Source: an uncultured Polyangiaceae bacterium
GTDB lineage: Bacteria; Myxococcota_A; Polyangia; Polyangiales; Houyiibacteriaceae
Direction of reading: 5' to 3'
Assembly (NCBI GenBank): GCA_947259605.1
Contig: CAMYMX010000040.1
Span: 1-13,034 of the forward strand
Length of the DNA: 13,034 bases
The first letter of the stretch is position 1; the number at the start of each line of letters is the position of its first letter. Positions 1-7,451 of this stretch are shown here, one piece after another. The position numbers were made by a program, and so were the translations under genes. The notes below the pieces were generated by a model, which had not been told where the DNA came from, did not search any database, and saw only the letters and a list, made by a program, of their open reading frames with translations.

Positions 1-45
1 GCAGCCCCACAATAGCTTGCTCGGGCGAGCTGGCCATCGGTCCGT

Positions 46-64
46 GAATGGGTTAGGCCCATTC
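46..64. repeat. Perfect 7-bp stem-loop in the left-edge leader
   Basis: GAATGGG (46-52) and CCCATTC (58-64) are perfect reverse complements around a 5-nt loop, TTAGG. No T tract follows on either side, so it is not a typical intrinsic terminator. It may belong to the end of a gene left of the window or to the leader of the gene starting at 154. The AGGCCCAT at 55-62 is also the reverse complement of ATGGGCCT at 131-138. No protein-coding signal is visible in bases 1-153. Confidence 0.3.
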
Positions 65-153
65 TCGGATGTCCATTGACTGATCACCCGTACACGGGCC
101 TTTCCGCCCATACTGGGCCTGCTCTCTATGATGGGCCTTCGGGGCGCACCCGG

Positions 154-1464
154 ATGGAGCGAGTTCGCGTGTTCCGCCAGGACCGCGGGCCGATCGAAGT
201 CGAGGTGTATCGTGTCGTCAACGTCGCGGAGAATCCTGAGCTTCGAGGGGAGGCTCTCCAGGGCACGCTGCACAGGCTCGACGACGGCGAGGTCATCGAT
301 GTGCCGTTCATCTACCACGACCCTGTCGATCAGCGGTTCGTGCTCGTGATTCCCCACGCGGCCCGAGGCAGAGAGCTTGCCGAGCGGGCCAATCTCTTGG
401 ACTCGCTGATGAAGGAGCATGGGGAAGAGGTGCCCGACTACGTTCGGCACTTCGTGATCGTCTATGGTCGCCACGGACTTGGACGGTACCTCGACCATCT
501 GGAGACCATGGAGGTCGACGACGCGGAGCTCGAGCCGCTCGACGCGCCGCCGTTGGCACGGCTCCCATCCCCTTCCCTTTCAATCCTGCTGCCGCCTGCG
601 GAATTCTGGGACCATGCTTCGACCGAGCTGGCGCCGCTGATCGAAGACGAAGAGCTTTGGATCTTCGTCCAAGTGAACGCAGATGAACAAGATACGTTTG
701 AGGAGGCCAGCAGCGATCTTCTCATTCAGCTCAAAATGGTCCACCAGTTGGCGATCAGCATCCTCGCGCTGACGGACCAGCAGTCCAACGCCGTTCGTCG
801 CGCGTATCTCAATCCGCAGCGCTCCGCCGACCGACGGATACTAGAGGTGCTGCGGCGCGATTTTCACGCGACCGTCGTCGTCTATACCAAGCATCGCACC
901 CTGCTTCGTTCGTTCCGGCTGAACGCCCCACGTGCGGCCAATACCAAGATCATCCTCGATCGCAGCGAGCTCGCCCCTCAGGCGCCGCCTGATCGTTGGG
1001 AGGAGGCCGTTGGCGCCTGCCGCCTGATGCCGCTTCCCATCCGAAGGACCGACCATCCGTTTGCGCTCGAGGACCTGGCGTCGAGCGCCGCAGAGGCGCT
1101 TGAACGGTTGGAGCGACTCGAGGCCTGGACCAGTTCGGACAGGGTCGAGGAAGCGCTCCTGGTCATGAGCGTTCCGACGACGGTGTTCGAGCTATCGCGG
1201 CGCAGGCTGGTCTCCGATGCCGTTGGGTTCGGCCTGGCGATGTCCAACGAGCTTTTGGCTCAGGCCGTGGGGTTCGGTTTGGGTTCGAACGTGCAGCGGG
1301 TGGTCGCCGTCCTGGCGCAGAACTTCGAGCAAACCCTGTCCGCTGCGTCTGGACACGGCCTCTCCGACTCGCAGATTCAAGCCAATTGCAAGGCGTTGGC
1401 GAACCTTTGCGAGATCCACGGTACTTCGACCGCACCCGAGCTTTCGTGTAACATGGACCCTTAG
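154..1464 (+). CDS. CpXC-like domain protein lacking the CpXC cysteines
   Basis: This encodes 436 residues of unknown function. Residues 13-67 resemble the CpXC domain of deltaproteobacteria: a VEVYRVVNV strand, NPELRGEALQGTLHR, then PFIYHDP and a VLVIPH strand, the family's 'N-v-..-PeLr..ll.GtLn..-..P.lYhDp' pattern. The two CxxC-type metal sites expected before and inside that pattern are absent (FRQDRG and RLDDGE sit there), so metal binding is unlikely. The region after about residue 110 has an acidic linker and two mostly helical parts that I do not recognise. I chose the ATG at 154 over an upstream in-frame TTG at 76, because the homology starts just after 154 and the bases before it are a repetitive GGGCC-rich leader that reads poorly as protein. 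There is no clear Shine-Dalgarno sequence. The stop lies 20 bp before the metallophosphoesterase, so the two are probably co-transcribed. The family match is by pattern memory only. Confidence 0.75.
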   Translation: MERVRVFRQDRGPIEVEVYRVVNVAENPELRGEALQGTLHRLDDGEVIDVPFIYHDPVDQRFVLVIPHAARGRELAERANLLDSLMKEHGEEVPDYVRHFVIVYGRHGLGRYLDHLETMEVDDAELEPLDAPPLARLPSPSLSILLPPAEFWDHASTELAPLIEDEELWIFVQVNADEQDTFEEASSDLLIQLKMVHQLAISILALTDQQSNAVRRAYLNPQRSADRRILEVLRRDFHATVVVYTKHRTLLRSFRLNAPRAANTKIILDRSELAPQAPPDRWEEAVGACRLMPLPIRRTDHPFALEDLASSAAEALERLERLEAWTSSDRVEEALLVMSVPTTVFELSRRRLVSDAVGFGLAMSNELLAQAVGFGLGSNVQRVVAVLAQNFEQTLSAASGHGLSDSQIQANCKALANLCEIHGTSTAPELSCNMDP

Positions 1465-1484
1465 GGAACTCTGACGAACCAATC

Positions 1485-2222
1485 ATGCGGCTCGGCATAT
1501 TTAGCGACGTACACGCGAATCTCGAAGCGATGTCCTCTGTCATGGAGGCCTACGGTACCGAGGATATCGACATCTATTACTGCTTGGGCGACGTGGTCGG
1601 CTATGGGGGCAGCCCGAACGAGTGCGCCGACATCGTGCGCGACGTGGCTGAGGTGACCATCCTGGGAAACCACGACGCCGCGGTCGCGGGCCGAATGGAC
1701 TACTCGTACTACTACGAGGCCGCCCGAGAGGCGCTAGACCTGCACGCCCGCTCGCTGACTCCGGAGAACATGGCCTGGCTCAAGCAGCTTCCATACAAGC
1801 ACATCGTGGAAGGCACCGGCGTCGACTTGTGTCATGGCTCTCCGGTTCGGCTCGAGGAATTCGAGTACATCTTCGCACCCGACCAGGCGGCCGAGTGCCT
1901 TCCGATTTGGAATGAGCTCGGCCACATCACGTTCATCGGGCACTCGCACCTGTGTAAAGTGTTCGCGCTTCGGCCCGGCGACGTGGAAGAGTTGCCGGCC
2001 GAGGATTTCACGCTCGAGGACGGAATCAAGTACATCGTCAGCGTCGGTTCGGTCGGCCAGCCTCGTGACTACGACAATCGCGCAAGCTACACGGTGTACG
2101 ACAGCGACACCCGCTCATTTCATTTCAAACGAATCGAGTACGACATCGAAGGCGCCGCATCAAAGATCTTCGGGGCCAAGCTCGAGCGAAACTTCGGGCA
2201 ACGACTCTTCATCGGCGTCTAG
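1485..2222 (+). CDS. Calcineurin-like metallophosphoesterase (YfcE/MJ0936-type)
   Basis: This 245-residue cytosolic protein carries the full dinuclear metal set of the calcineurin-like phosphoesterase fold: SDVHAN (Asp8, His10), GDVVGYG (Asp36), GNHD (Asn62, His63), CHGSP (His117) and GHSH (His153, His155). It is close to the family's typical single-domain length and has no signal peptide or membrane segment. The family hydrolyses phosphomono- or phosphodiesters with Mn, Fe or Ni; the substrate here cannot be read from sequence. The GDVVGYG and HGSPxxxxEYI segments place it near the small phosphodiesterases often annotated 'metallophosphatase family protein', and not with the DNA-repair Mre11 nucleases. 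ATG start, weak ribosome site (GGGAA, rather far upstream), 20 bp after the preceding gene. Its last 14 bp overlap tail to tail with the end of the LuxC-like gene on the other strand. Confidence 0.9.
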   Translation: MRLGIFSDVHANLEAMSSVMEAYGTEDIDIYYCLGDVVGYGGSPNECADIVRDVAEVTILGNHDAAVAGRMDYSYYYEAAREALDLHARSLTPENMAWLKQLPYKHIVEGTGVDLCHGSPVRLEEFEYIFAPDQAAECLPIWNELGHITFIGHSHLCKVFALRPGDVEELPAEDFTLEDGIKYIVSVGSVGQPRDYDNRASYTVYDSDTRSFHFKRIEYDIEGAASKIFGAKLERNFGQRLFIGV

Positions 2223-3456
2223 TCGTCGCCCCTTGAATCGTCTTTCGAGGCCGCAGGAGTTCGTGCCAGATCGGAAAGCCGTCCGCCGGTGCGTCGACGG
2301 CCGGCGTTTGCATCGACCCGAGGGAGCACGCGTACGCTCGCGGCGGCCGGCGCTTGTCCAGGCGAGCTCGGACGTTCGAGATTGATGCGGGGTCCGCGCC
2401 GACGCACTTCAGGCTCGCGCCGATGGGTTCGATCGCGTCAAAGGCCTCGTCGATCGTACGAACGGGTACGATCGTTACGTTTCGGTAGCCGGGGCTCCAG
2501 CGAATCGCCTGCGCAGAGCGAATCGCCAGCCCGTAGCTCGCGCCTCGAATCAGGGTGCCTTCGACCTCCGCGACCCCGCGCCACTGTCCTTGTTCGGCGC
2601 CAATCGACGCAGGCAGTGGGCCCCGAGGCAAGGTTCGATTCATGGGATCGAGGCCTTCTTGAGCTAGGCAAACGGCAAAATCCAGCGCCGATCGTTCGGT
2701 GACCGCTTCGACGAAGACCAGCTGCGGGGAGAGGCATCCGCGCTGGTCGTATGCGCAGATGTCGAGCGCCAGATTGGCGATGGTGTTGCTCCGCTGCGGA
2801 TCGCCCAGTGCTTCAGCGCCACAGTAGGCCACGCTCACGCCATGCCCGTGAGGGATGATCGAGCGGGGCCCGACGCGCGACGCCATCGCGGCAATCGTTT
2901 CGTCGCTGCCGTAGACCGACACCGCCTCGGCGCGTTCGACGAGCGCTGTTTCGCGCTCCACATCGCCCCCCGGAAACGCCACGACGTCCACGGCCGCACC
3001 CAGATTGTCGTGGGATCGGCGCAGGGCGTCTCTCAGCATCGCTGGAAACGTCAGTTCCTTCGAGGAGGCTTTGACGAGAACAGGAACGCCGAAGAGCAAC
3101 GGAACGACGATGCCCCGTACCGGAGCGGTGAAGACGTTGCCCGCAAGCACGACGGCCAGCATCGCGATCGGCGCAGACAGCGGCTCGCTCACGGCATCGG
3201 CGGCCCGTGCGAGGGCCAGCAGGGTATCTTCTCGAATGGTGTCGAGCGTCGTCCGGCCCGCCCAATCGACCATCGGAACGCTCAAGCCCGTGGCTTTGGA
3301 GAGTTTAGGGCCCGCCTGCCCAGCGTGCCTCTTCACAGCCTCAGCCGCTTCGGCGAGCCACTGGGCTCGTTCCGCAGTGCTCGCTGTGCGCAGGGCTCTG
3401 CCTGCATTCAGCACCGCGGTGGCGCGACCCCGGATCGTAAGGGCGTCGTCGGTCAA
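2209..3456 (-). CDS. LuxC-type acyl-CoA / acyl-protein reductase
   Basis: This encodes 415 residues of the LuxC (acyl-CoA reductase) branch of the aldehyde dehydrogenase superfamily, which reduces a protein- or CoA-bound acyl group to an aldehyde with NADPH. Visible features are AGNVFTAPVRGI (about 106-117), the nucleotide-binding strand and VLVKASSKE (about 127-134), VYGSDETI (181-188), PHGHGVSVAY (202-211), the catalytic cysteine in DQRGCLSPQ (Cys241), and a C-terminal CSLGSMQTP motif. It is somewhat shorter than Vibrio LuxC (about 480). I place the start at a TTG (3456-3454) that overlaps the LuxE stop as TTGA, preceded by GGGGG as a possible ribosome site. The reading frame stays open upstream to 3579, but that stretch lies inside LuxE and is Arg/Gly-rich without homology. 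It is the last gene of the trio and presumably takes its acyl group from LuxE. The fatty-acid chain length and the fate of the aldehyde are unknown. Confidence 0.88.
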   Translation of the reverse strand: MTDDALTIRGRATAVLNAGRALRTASTAERAQWLAEAAEAVKRHAGQAGPKLSKATGLSVPMVDWAGRTTLDTIREDTLLALARAADAVSEPLSAPIAMLAVVLAGNVFTAPVRGIVVPLLFGVPVLVKASSKELTFPAMLRDALRRSHDNLGAAVDVVAFPGGDVERETALVERAEAVSVYGSDETIAAMASRVGPRSIIPHGHGVSVAYCGAEALGDPQRSNTIANLALDICAYDQRGCLSPQLVFVEAVTERSALDFAVCLAQEGLDPMNRTLPRGPLPASIGAEQGQWRGVAEVEGTLIRGASYGLAIRSAQAIRWSPGYRNVTIVPVRTIDEAFDAIEPIGASLKCVGADPASISNVRARLDKRRPPRAYACSLGSMQTPAVDAPADGFPIWHELLRPRKTIQGATTRRR

Positions 3457-4517
3457 CGCGCCCCCAGGGCTTGGTCCGCGGCCAGCGAGCAGCCCCGCGG
3501 TATGGCCCCGGGAGCCCGTCCGAGCACGACGATTCCGTCTTGGACACGCTTTGCCAAGTCCGCGGTTTGAATGCAGCAAACCGAATCTAAGTTCGCGGTG
3601 TCGTCGATTCGGAGAATGCCGACCTTGTCTGACTCAACGGGCTGGAGTGTGTCCGGGTCGACCGGCGTTGCACGCACCCAGGGCGGCACCCAGAGCCTCC
3701 GACGTCCCGCCGGTCCTCGAATGGCTTCCCGCAGGGTCGTCTCGTACAGCTGCGAGCTGAGCTCGGTCGCTCCAAACTCGTTGATGATGAACGGAGCCGC
3801 GATGCCGTACCGATCGCTGATGGCCTGGAGCAGCACATCGGAGTCCACTTCACGGGAGCGGCCCTTATAGCCGCCGGTTTGCATGACTCGGCTCCCCGGT
3901 GCGAGCTTGAAGCGCCGCTGGCCGAGACCGTCCTCGGCATGAACGAAGGCAAACGACGTGCCGAGCAAGGCGATCGGCTCTCCTGCAGATTCCGCGCGGC
4001 TGAGCACGGCCGTCAGTCGATCGAGATCCAGCGCTCCGTGGCGCCAGGCCCAGGTGCATTCGGCCCCGAACCATTCCGCAAATCGAGTGAGCATGTATTC
4101 GAGCGAGGAGTCCGGCGCTTCCTTCTCGTGCGGAGCCAGCATCAGCAGTCGGATCTGGCCGACGTCAGGAAAGAGCATTCGTTGCGCAGCCGCACGCGCG
4201 GCTAGGTCGTATAAGCTCAGGTCGCCATAGGCGTGGACGCTTCGCTCCGACGAGGTCGTGCCGGAGCTCAAAAACACTCGAACGTCGTCTTCTTCCGCGT
4301 GCGCTGCAATTCGCCGAAACCGAAAGACATCGGTTGGAAGTGCCGCAGGCCAGTGTCCCTGGCGTTGCAATCGCCCGTACTCCGGGATGCGGCCCGCCTG
4401 CCATGTTGCGAGGTCCTCGATCAGCCCGTCCCGGAGTGCAGGATCGACTTCGCCGCCACTCTCGAAGTGCGCGATCATCGCTTCGATGCGGTCCTTGAGG
4501 TCGCTTCGACGGCTCAT
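3453..4517 (-). CDS. LuxE-type acyl-protein synthetase
   Basis: This encodes 354 residues of the LuxE/PaaK-like adenylate-forming family. LuxE activates a fatty acid with ATP to acyl-AMP and transfers it to its own C-terminal cysteine, from which LuxC reduces it. Seen here: the nucleotide loop FLSSGTTSS (82-90), QTGGYKGR (213-220), INEFGATELSSQLYE (245-259), and the C-terminal block LGRAPGAIPRGCSL (332-345). Cys343, 11 residues from the end, sits where the acylated cysteine of Vibrio/Photobacterium LuxE lies near the C-terminus; equating them is my inference. Length is close to the family (about 370). The ATG overlaps the aminotransferase stop as ATGA, and the LuxE stop overlaps the LuxC TTG as TTGA, so all three should be translationally coupled. 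No LuxD thioesterase or LuxAB luciferase is in the window. Confidence 0.9.
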   Translation of the reverse strand: MSRRSDLKDRIEAMIAHFESGGEVDPALRDGLIEDLATWQAGRIPEYGRLQRQGHWPAALPTDVFRFRRIAAHAEEDDVRVFLSSGTTSSERSVHAYGDLSLYDLAARAAAQRMLFPDVGQIRLLMLAPHEKEAPDSSLEYMLTRFAEWFGAECTWAWRHGALDLDRLTAVLSRAESAGEPIALLGTSFAFVHAEDGLGQRRFKLAPGSRVMQTGGYKGRSREVDSDVLLQAISDRYGIAAPFIINEFGATELSSQLYETTLREAIRGPAGRRRLWVPPWVRATPVDPDTLQPVESDKVGILRIDDTANLDSVCCIQTADLAKRVQDGIVVLGRAPGAIPRGCSLAADQALGAR

Positions 4518-5827
4518 GGGCCCCCTAGCGCGGCTCGCAGCGACGCGACGAAGCCTTCGAGCTGTTCGTCGTTCACGGTGATCGGCGGGGCCAGTTGGAT
4601 CACGTCGGCCTCCGCGCCAGCGGGGAGCACGAGGTAACCGCGTTCGAGGAGCGCACGGCTGACGTGCAAGGCCCGCATGCTGCCCTCCAGTTGCAGCCCG
4701 AGCATCATTCCTGCTTGACGCACTTCGTTCACCGAGGCGAGTTGCTCGGCGCGCAGCATCGCAGCGAACGCCTTGCCTCGATCGACGGCTTTTTGCGCAA
4801 GCTCATCTCGTTCAATCAACTGGATGCTCGCGAGCGCGGCTGCAGAGCCCAGCGGGTCTCCGTAAAACGTGCCCGTATGAATCGCCTCGCGGTCCGGGTC
4901 ACCCCAAGCTCGCATGACGTCTTCACGCCCGATGCATGCGCTGACCGGTAGTCCGCCGCCCAGCGCCTTGCCCGCACAGATCAGATCCGGGATGACGCCC
5001 TCGTCCACCGACCTCCACCAGGCGCCACAGCGCCCGAGGCCGGTGAAGATCTCATCGACGATGAGAAGGGCACCGTTCTTGTTGCTCACCCGGCGCAAGG
5101 CTTCGAGAAAGCCCGGCGGTGGAAAGCGCACCCCGGCGCGCCCCTGAACGGGCTCGACGATGACGGCGCCCACGCGGCTCCAGTCTTCGGGAAGCCTTTT
5201 GAGTGCCGCTTCGACGCCCAAATCTGCGCCGGGCCATGCGGCAAAGTGTACGTCGGATTGCAGCTGCCCCACGAACGGTTCGCGAAAGCGCTTGGCGAAA
5301 CCGGATACCGCGAGCGGACCGTAGTTGAGCCCGTGGTAGCTGCCTTCGAACGCGACCACGCCGGTCTTTCCCGTCGCCATCACGGCTGTTTTGAGCGCCG
5401 CGGTGACGGCATCGGCACCGCTCAGCGAGAGCATGGCTCGGGCTTGCGGCCACGGAGCTAGCGTGCAGAGCTTCTCGAGCAGTTTGATCTTCACATCGGA
5501 CGGGTGCAGGTCGCCCAGTGCGTGTAAGAGCCGATCCGCTTGTCGTTTGACGGCTTCGACGACCTCGGGATGACGATGCCCTACGAAGGCCACCCCGAAT
5601 CCCGAGGTGAGGTCGACGTATCGATTGCCATCGGAGTCGACCACGTTCGCGCCCTGCGCTTCGACCCAGACGATGGGATCATGACTTGCACCAGTATGCT
5701 CCTCACGTCGTTTGCGCCGAGTCGTGAGCGCAGGGCACTCACTCTTGGCGAGACGCTCGACCCAAGATCGACCCGCGGCCGATGGGATCGGGTGTCGAAT
5801 CGATGGAAGCGCGTCGCCGAGTTGCAC
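4514..5827 (-). CDS. Class III PLP-dependent aminotransferase
   Basis: This encodes 437 residues of the class III (fold type I, omega/acetylornithine-type) aminotransferases. The expected landmarks are present: substrate-pocket YVDLTSGFGVAFVGHRHP (70-87), SLSGADAV (134-141), GSYHG (162-166), IVEPVQG (223-229), the PLP-pyridine aspartate in VDEIFTGLGR (Asp258), the Schiff-base lysine in CAGKALGGG (Lys287) and HTGTFYGDP (317-325). So it should be active. Family members accept amino acids, polyamines or aldehydes. Because it is fused into an operon with acyl reductase partners, an aldehyde acceptor yielding a primary amine is a reasonable inference, but the substrate cannot be read from sequence. 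The GTG at 5827 is chosen since the conserved N-terminal block (about residues 14-42, Arg/Lys-rich) follows closely; its ribosome site is weak. It lies 65 bp after the SseB-like gene with no visible terminator between, and overlaps LuxE by 4 bp. Confidence 0.92.
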   Translation of the reverse strand: MQLGDALPSIRHPIPSAAGRSWVERLAKSECPALTTRRKRREEHTGASHDPIVWVEAQGANVVDSDGNRYVDLTSGFGVAFVGHRHPEVVEAVKRQADRLLHALGDLHPSDVKIKLLEKLCTLAPWPQARAMLSLSGADAVTAALKTAVMATGKTGVVAFEGSYHGLNYGPLAVSGFAKRFREPFVGQLQSDVHFAAWPGADLGVEAALKRLPEDWSRVGAVIVEPVQGRAGVRFPPPGFLEALRRVSNKNGALLIVDEIFTGLGRCGAWWRSVDEGVIPDLICAGKALGGGLPVSACIGREDVMRAWGDPDREAIHTGTFYGDPLGSAAALASIQLIERDELAQKAVDRGKAFAAMLRAEQLASVNEVRQAGMMLGLQLEGSMRALHVSRALLERGYLVLPAGAEADVIQLAPPITVNDEQLEGFVASLRAALGGP

Positions 5828-5892
5828 GCGGGTGTCTTAGCACGGCGCCGGTCGCGGTGGTTGGCACGGCTTCGACTCGCCCACGCGATCCG

Positions 5893-7338
5893 CTATCGAC
5901 CAAACGGTTTCGGCTTCCACGGATAGAAGACGAAACCTCGCTCACGCGCCTTGCGGAGCATGTCGTGACCGTCGATCAGAAGTACGTCGATCTCCATCTC
6001 GTGCTGTTTGCTGGTCTCGATGAGCTCCTTGATGATCGCCGTCACGTTGTCCCGGTAGTTGTCGGTGATCCGCAGGCCGATGGCCGGCGTTGGGTTTCCT
6101 ACTTTGCGGGCAACCTCGCAGTACGAGGCCCATTCGATCTCGAAAAAGCCTCGTAGGACGTCGGCCATGGCTTTGAGCCAGTCTTCGTCTGGTGCGTCCC
6201 GGAGCTCCACCAGCTTGATTCCGTCTCCAATCGACGGCGCCGGGATCCGTGTCGGTTTCTCCTCGGGCGGCTTCGCGTCGGGCACCGTGTCCTCCGCCGG
6301 AGGTACCGTCGCTGCCTTCGCTTTGGGTGTCACAGGCGGCGGCGCGACCGGCTGAATCGGGGGTAGATTCAGTTTGTGCGGCTCCAACGACGGCAAGGGC
6401 TGAGCGGCTGGCGCGGTCGGCGCGTCGGAGTAGAGCCTTGCTGCGGTGGAGCTCAACGGACGCTCCGAGTCATCTTCCGTTCCGTCTTTCGACGTGACGA
6501 CCGACGGAGGGGTAGCCGGCACAGACTGCTCTTGGGCCGTCGGGACGGTGCTCGCTGCGCCGTAGGTTCCGCCTTCGCCGAGCCGAGCCGAATCTGCAGA
6601 CACCTCCTCGACCTTTGCACCGGACGGTTCGCTCTTGGGCTTGTGGGCCGGACGTGAGCTCTTGCGCTGCATCTTCGGAGCTTCGTCGATTTTCGGCGCC
6701 GCGTGACTTGGGTTGAGCGCTGCGCGCGGCTGGGTCGGAGGCTCGCTGTCGAATACAATCGGATGCGGCTGCGTCGGCAGATCGCTGACGCGCTCGATCT
6801 TCTCGATCTGGCCGGGACTCATGCTGTACAGGGTCGAGATCCGCTCGACGGGCGGAGGGAACGAGCTGCGAGTCGCGGGTTTCTCCGAGCCAGGAGGAGG
6901 CGGTGGTCGCGACGTACGGAACGGACCCGTGCTGTCCATCTCACGAAGGATCGACTTGAGCTCGTCGCGCGCGTACTCCAAGGAATGCGCCGTGCCGATG
7001 TCGATCACGACGAACGCGTATTCGCGCGTCCATGCATGGCGCAAGATGTCTCCACCAATCGCGCGGTGGGTCGCCACCGTCCCGTCGTTTTCGAGCCAAT
7101 CGAATTGCTTGGCTGCGTTCTTGAGCTCGGCCTGCGAGCTGAACACCGCGAGGGCCTCTTCACCGTCCGCGTTGATCAGGGTGCGGAACCCCTCGGCGCG
7201 CGGCTCCCAGGTCGCCAACCACACGGGTCTCAGCGAAAGCGCCCCAAGGGCTTCGGACTTGGGCCCCGCACCTTCCGCACCCGCGCTGAGGAGCATGCGA
7301 AATGCGCCGCTGCCCCGATCGTCTACTGGGCTCTCCAT
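5893..7338 (-). CDS. SseB-like protein: two SseB domains joined by a long disordered linker
   Basis: This encodes 481 residues. The N-terminal part (about 35-135) resembles the SseB N-terminal domain: a WLATW strand, then TLINADGEEALAVFSSQAEL, the 'DG...lpvFts' pattern. The C-terminal part (about 375-475) resembles SseB_C, with LRITDNYRDNVTAIIKEL, IDVLLIDG and a closing RGFVFYPWKPK. Between them, about 140-365, lies a Pro/Ser/Ala/Lys-rich, low-complexity linker that is probably unstructured. There is no signal peptide or membrane segment, so it is likely cytosolic. SseB-family proteins in enterobacteria are linked to rhodanese and sulfur roles, but their function is poorly defined, so no reaction is assigned. 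ATG 7338 is chosen over an upstream in-frame TTG at 7392, which sits in the promoter -35 region. It is the first gene of the minus-strand run that ends with LuxC. Confidence 0.8.
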   Translation of the reverse strand: MESPVDDRGSGAFRMLLSAGAEGAGPKSEALGALSLRPVWLATWEPRAEGFRTLINADGEEALAVFSSQAELKNAAKQFDWLENDGTVATHRAIGGDILRHAWTREYAFVVIDIGTAHSLEYARDELKSILREMDSTGPFRTSRPPPPPGSEKPATRSSFPPPVERISTLYSMSPGQIEKIERVSDLPTQPHPIVFDSEPPTQPRAALNPSHAAPKIDEAPKMQRKSSRPAHKPKSEPSGAKVEEVSADSARLGEGGTYGAASTVPTAQEQSVPATPPSVVTSKDGTEDDSERPLSSTAARLYSDAPTAPAAQPLPSLEPHKLNLPPIQPVAPPPVTPKAKAATVPPAEDTVPDAKPPEEKPTRIPAPSIGDGIKLVELRDAPDEDWLKAMADVLRGFFEIEWASYCEVARKVGNPTPAIGLRITDNYRDNVTAIIKELIETSKQHEMEIDVLLIDGHDMLRKARERGFVFYPWKPKPFGR

Positions 7339-7361
7339 CCCGATCACACCATCCGTTTCAC

Positions 7362-7392
7362 ATTGTAATCGTGAACGAAGACCGGAACGCAA
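7362..7392 (-). promoter_or_regulatory. Candidate sigma-70 promoter of the SseB-like gene
   Basis: On the minus strand, TACAAT (7367-7362) is a good -10 and TTGCGT (7392-7387) a fair -35, but the spacing is 19 bp, longer than the ideal 17. The -10 ends 23 bp before the ATG at 7338, giving a leader of roughly 15-20 nt. It faces away from the tRNA promoter, so the 113 bp between the two genes is a divergent regulatory region. Confidence 0.4.
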
Positions 7393-7406
7393 GTTTTCTC
7401 AGACCC

Positions 7407-7434
7407 TTGACAGGTCCCTATCCGCAGCTAGGCT
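7407..7434 (+). promoter_or_regulatory. Stable-RNA promoter of tRNA-Phe
   Basis: A perfect -35 TTGACA (7407-7412) is followed after 16 bp by TAGGCT (7429-7434) as -10. The bases after it, CCGCGCC, form a GC-rich discriminator, the hallmark of promoters under stringent control by ppGpp. The transcript would start near 7441, about 10 nt before the mature tRNA. Confidence 0.65.
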
Positions 7435-7451
7435 CCGCGCCTCATTTCCGG

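Noticed and set aside
76..153. Upstream TTG-initiated extension of the CpXC-like gene
   Set aside because: The stretch reads as repetitive GGGCC-rich leader without homology, and an ATG at 154 sits right before the conserved domain.
3457..3579. N-terminal extension of LuxC into the LuxE gene
   Set aside because: It overlaps the conserved LuxE C-terminus in another frame and has no LuxC homology; the TTG at 3456 explains the start.
2842..3760. Long plus-strand open frames of about 240-250 codons opposite the LuxC/LuxE genes
   Set aside because: They are Arg/Ser/Pro-rich antisense shadows of conserved enzymes with no recognisable domain.
2209..4517. A bioluminescence (lux) operon
   Set aside because: LuxC and LuxE are present, but no LuxA, LuxB or LuxD is in the window and an aminotransferase takes their place.
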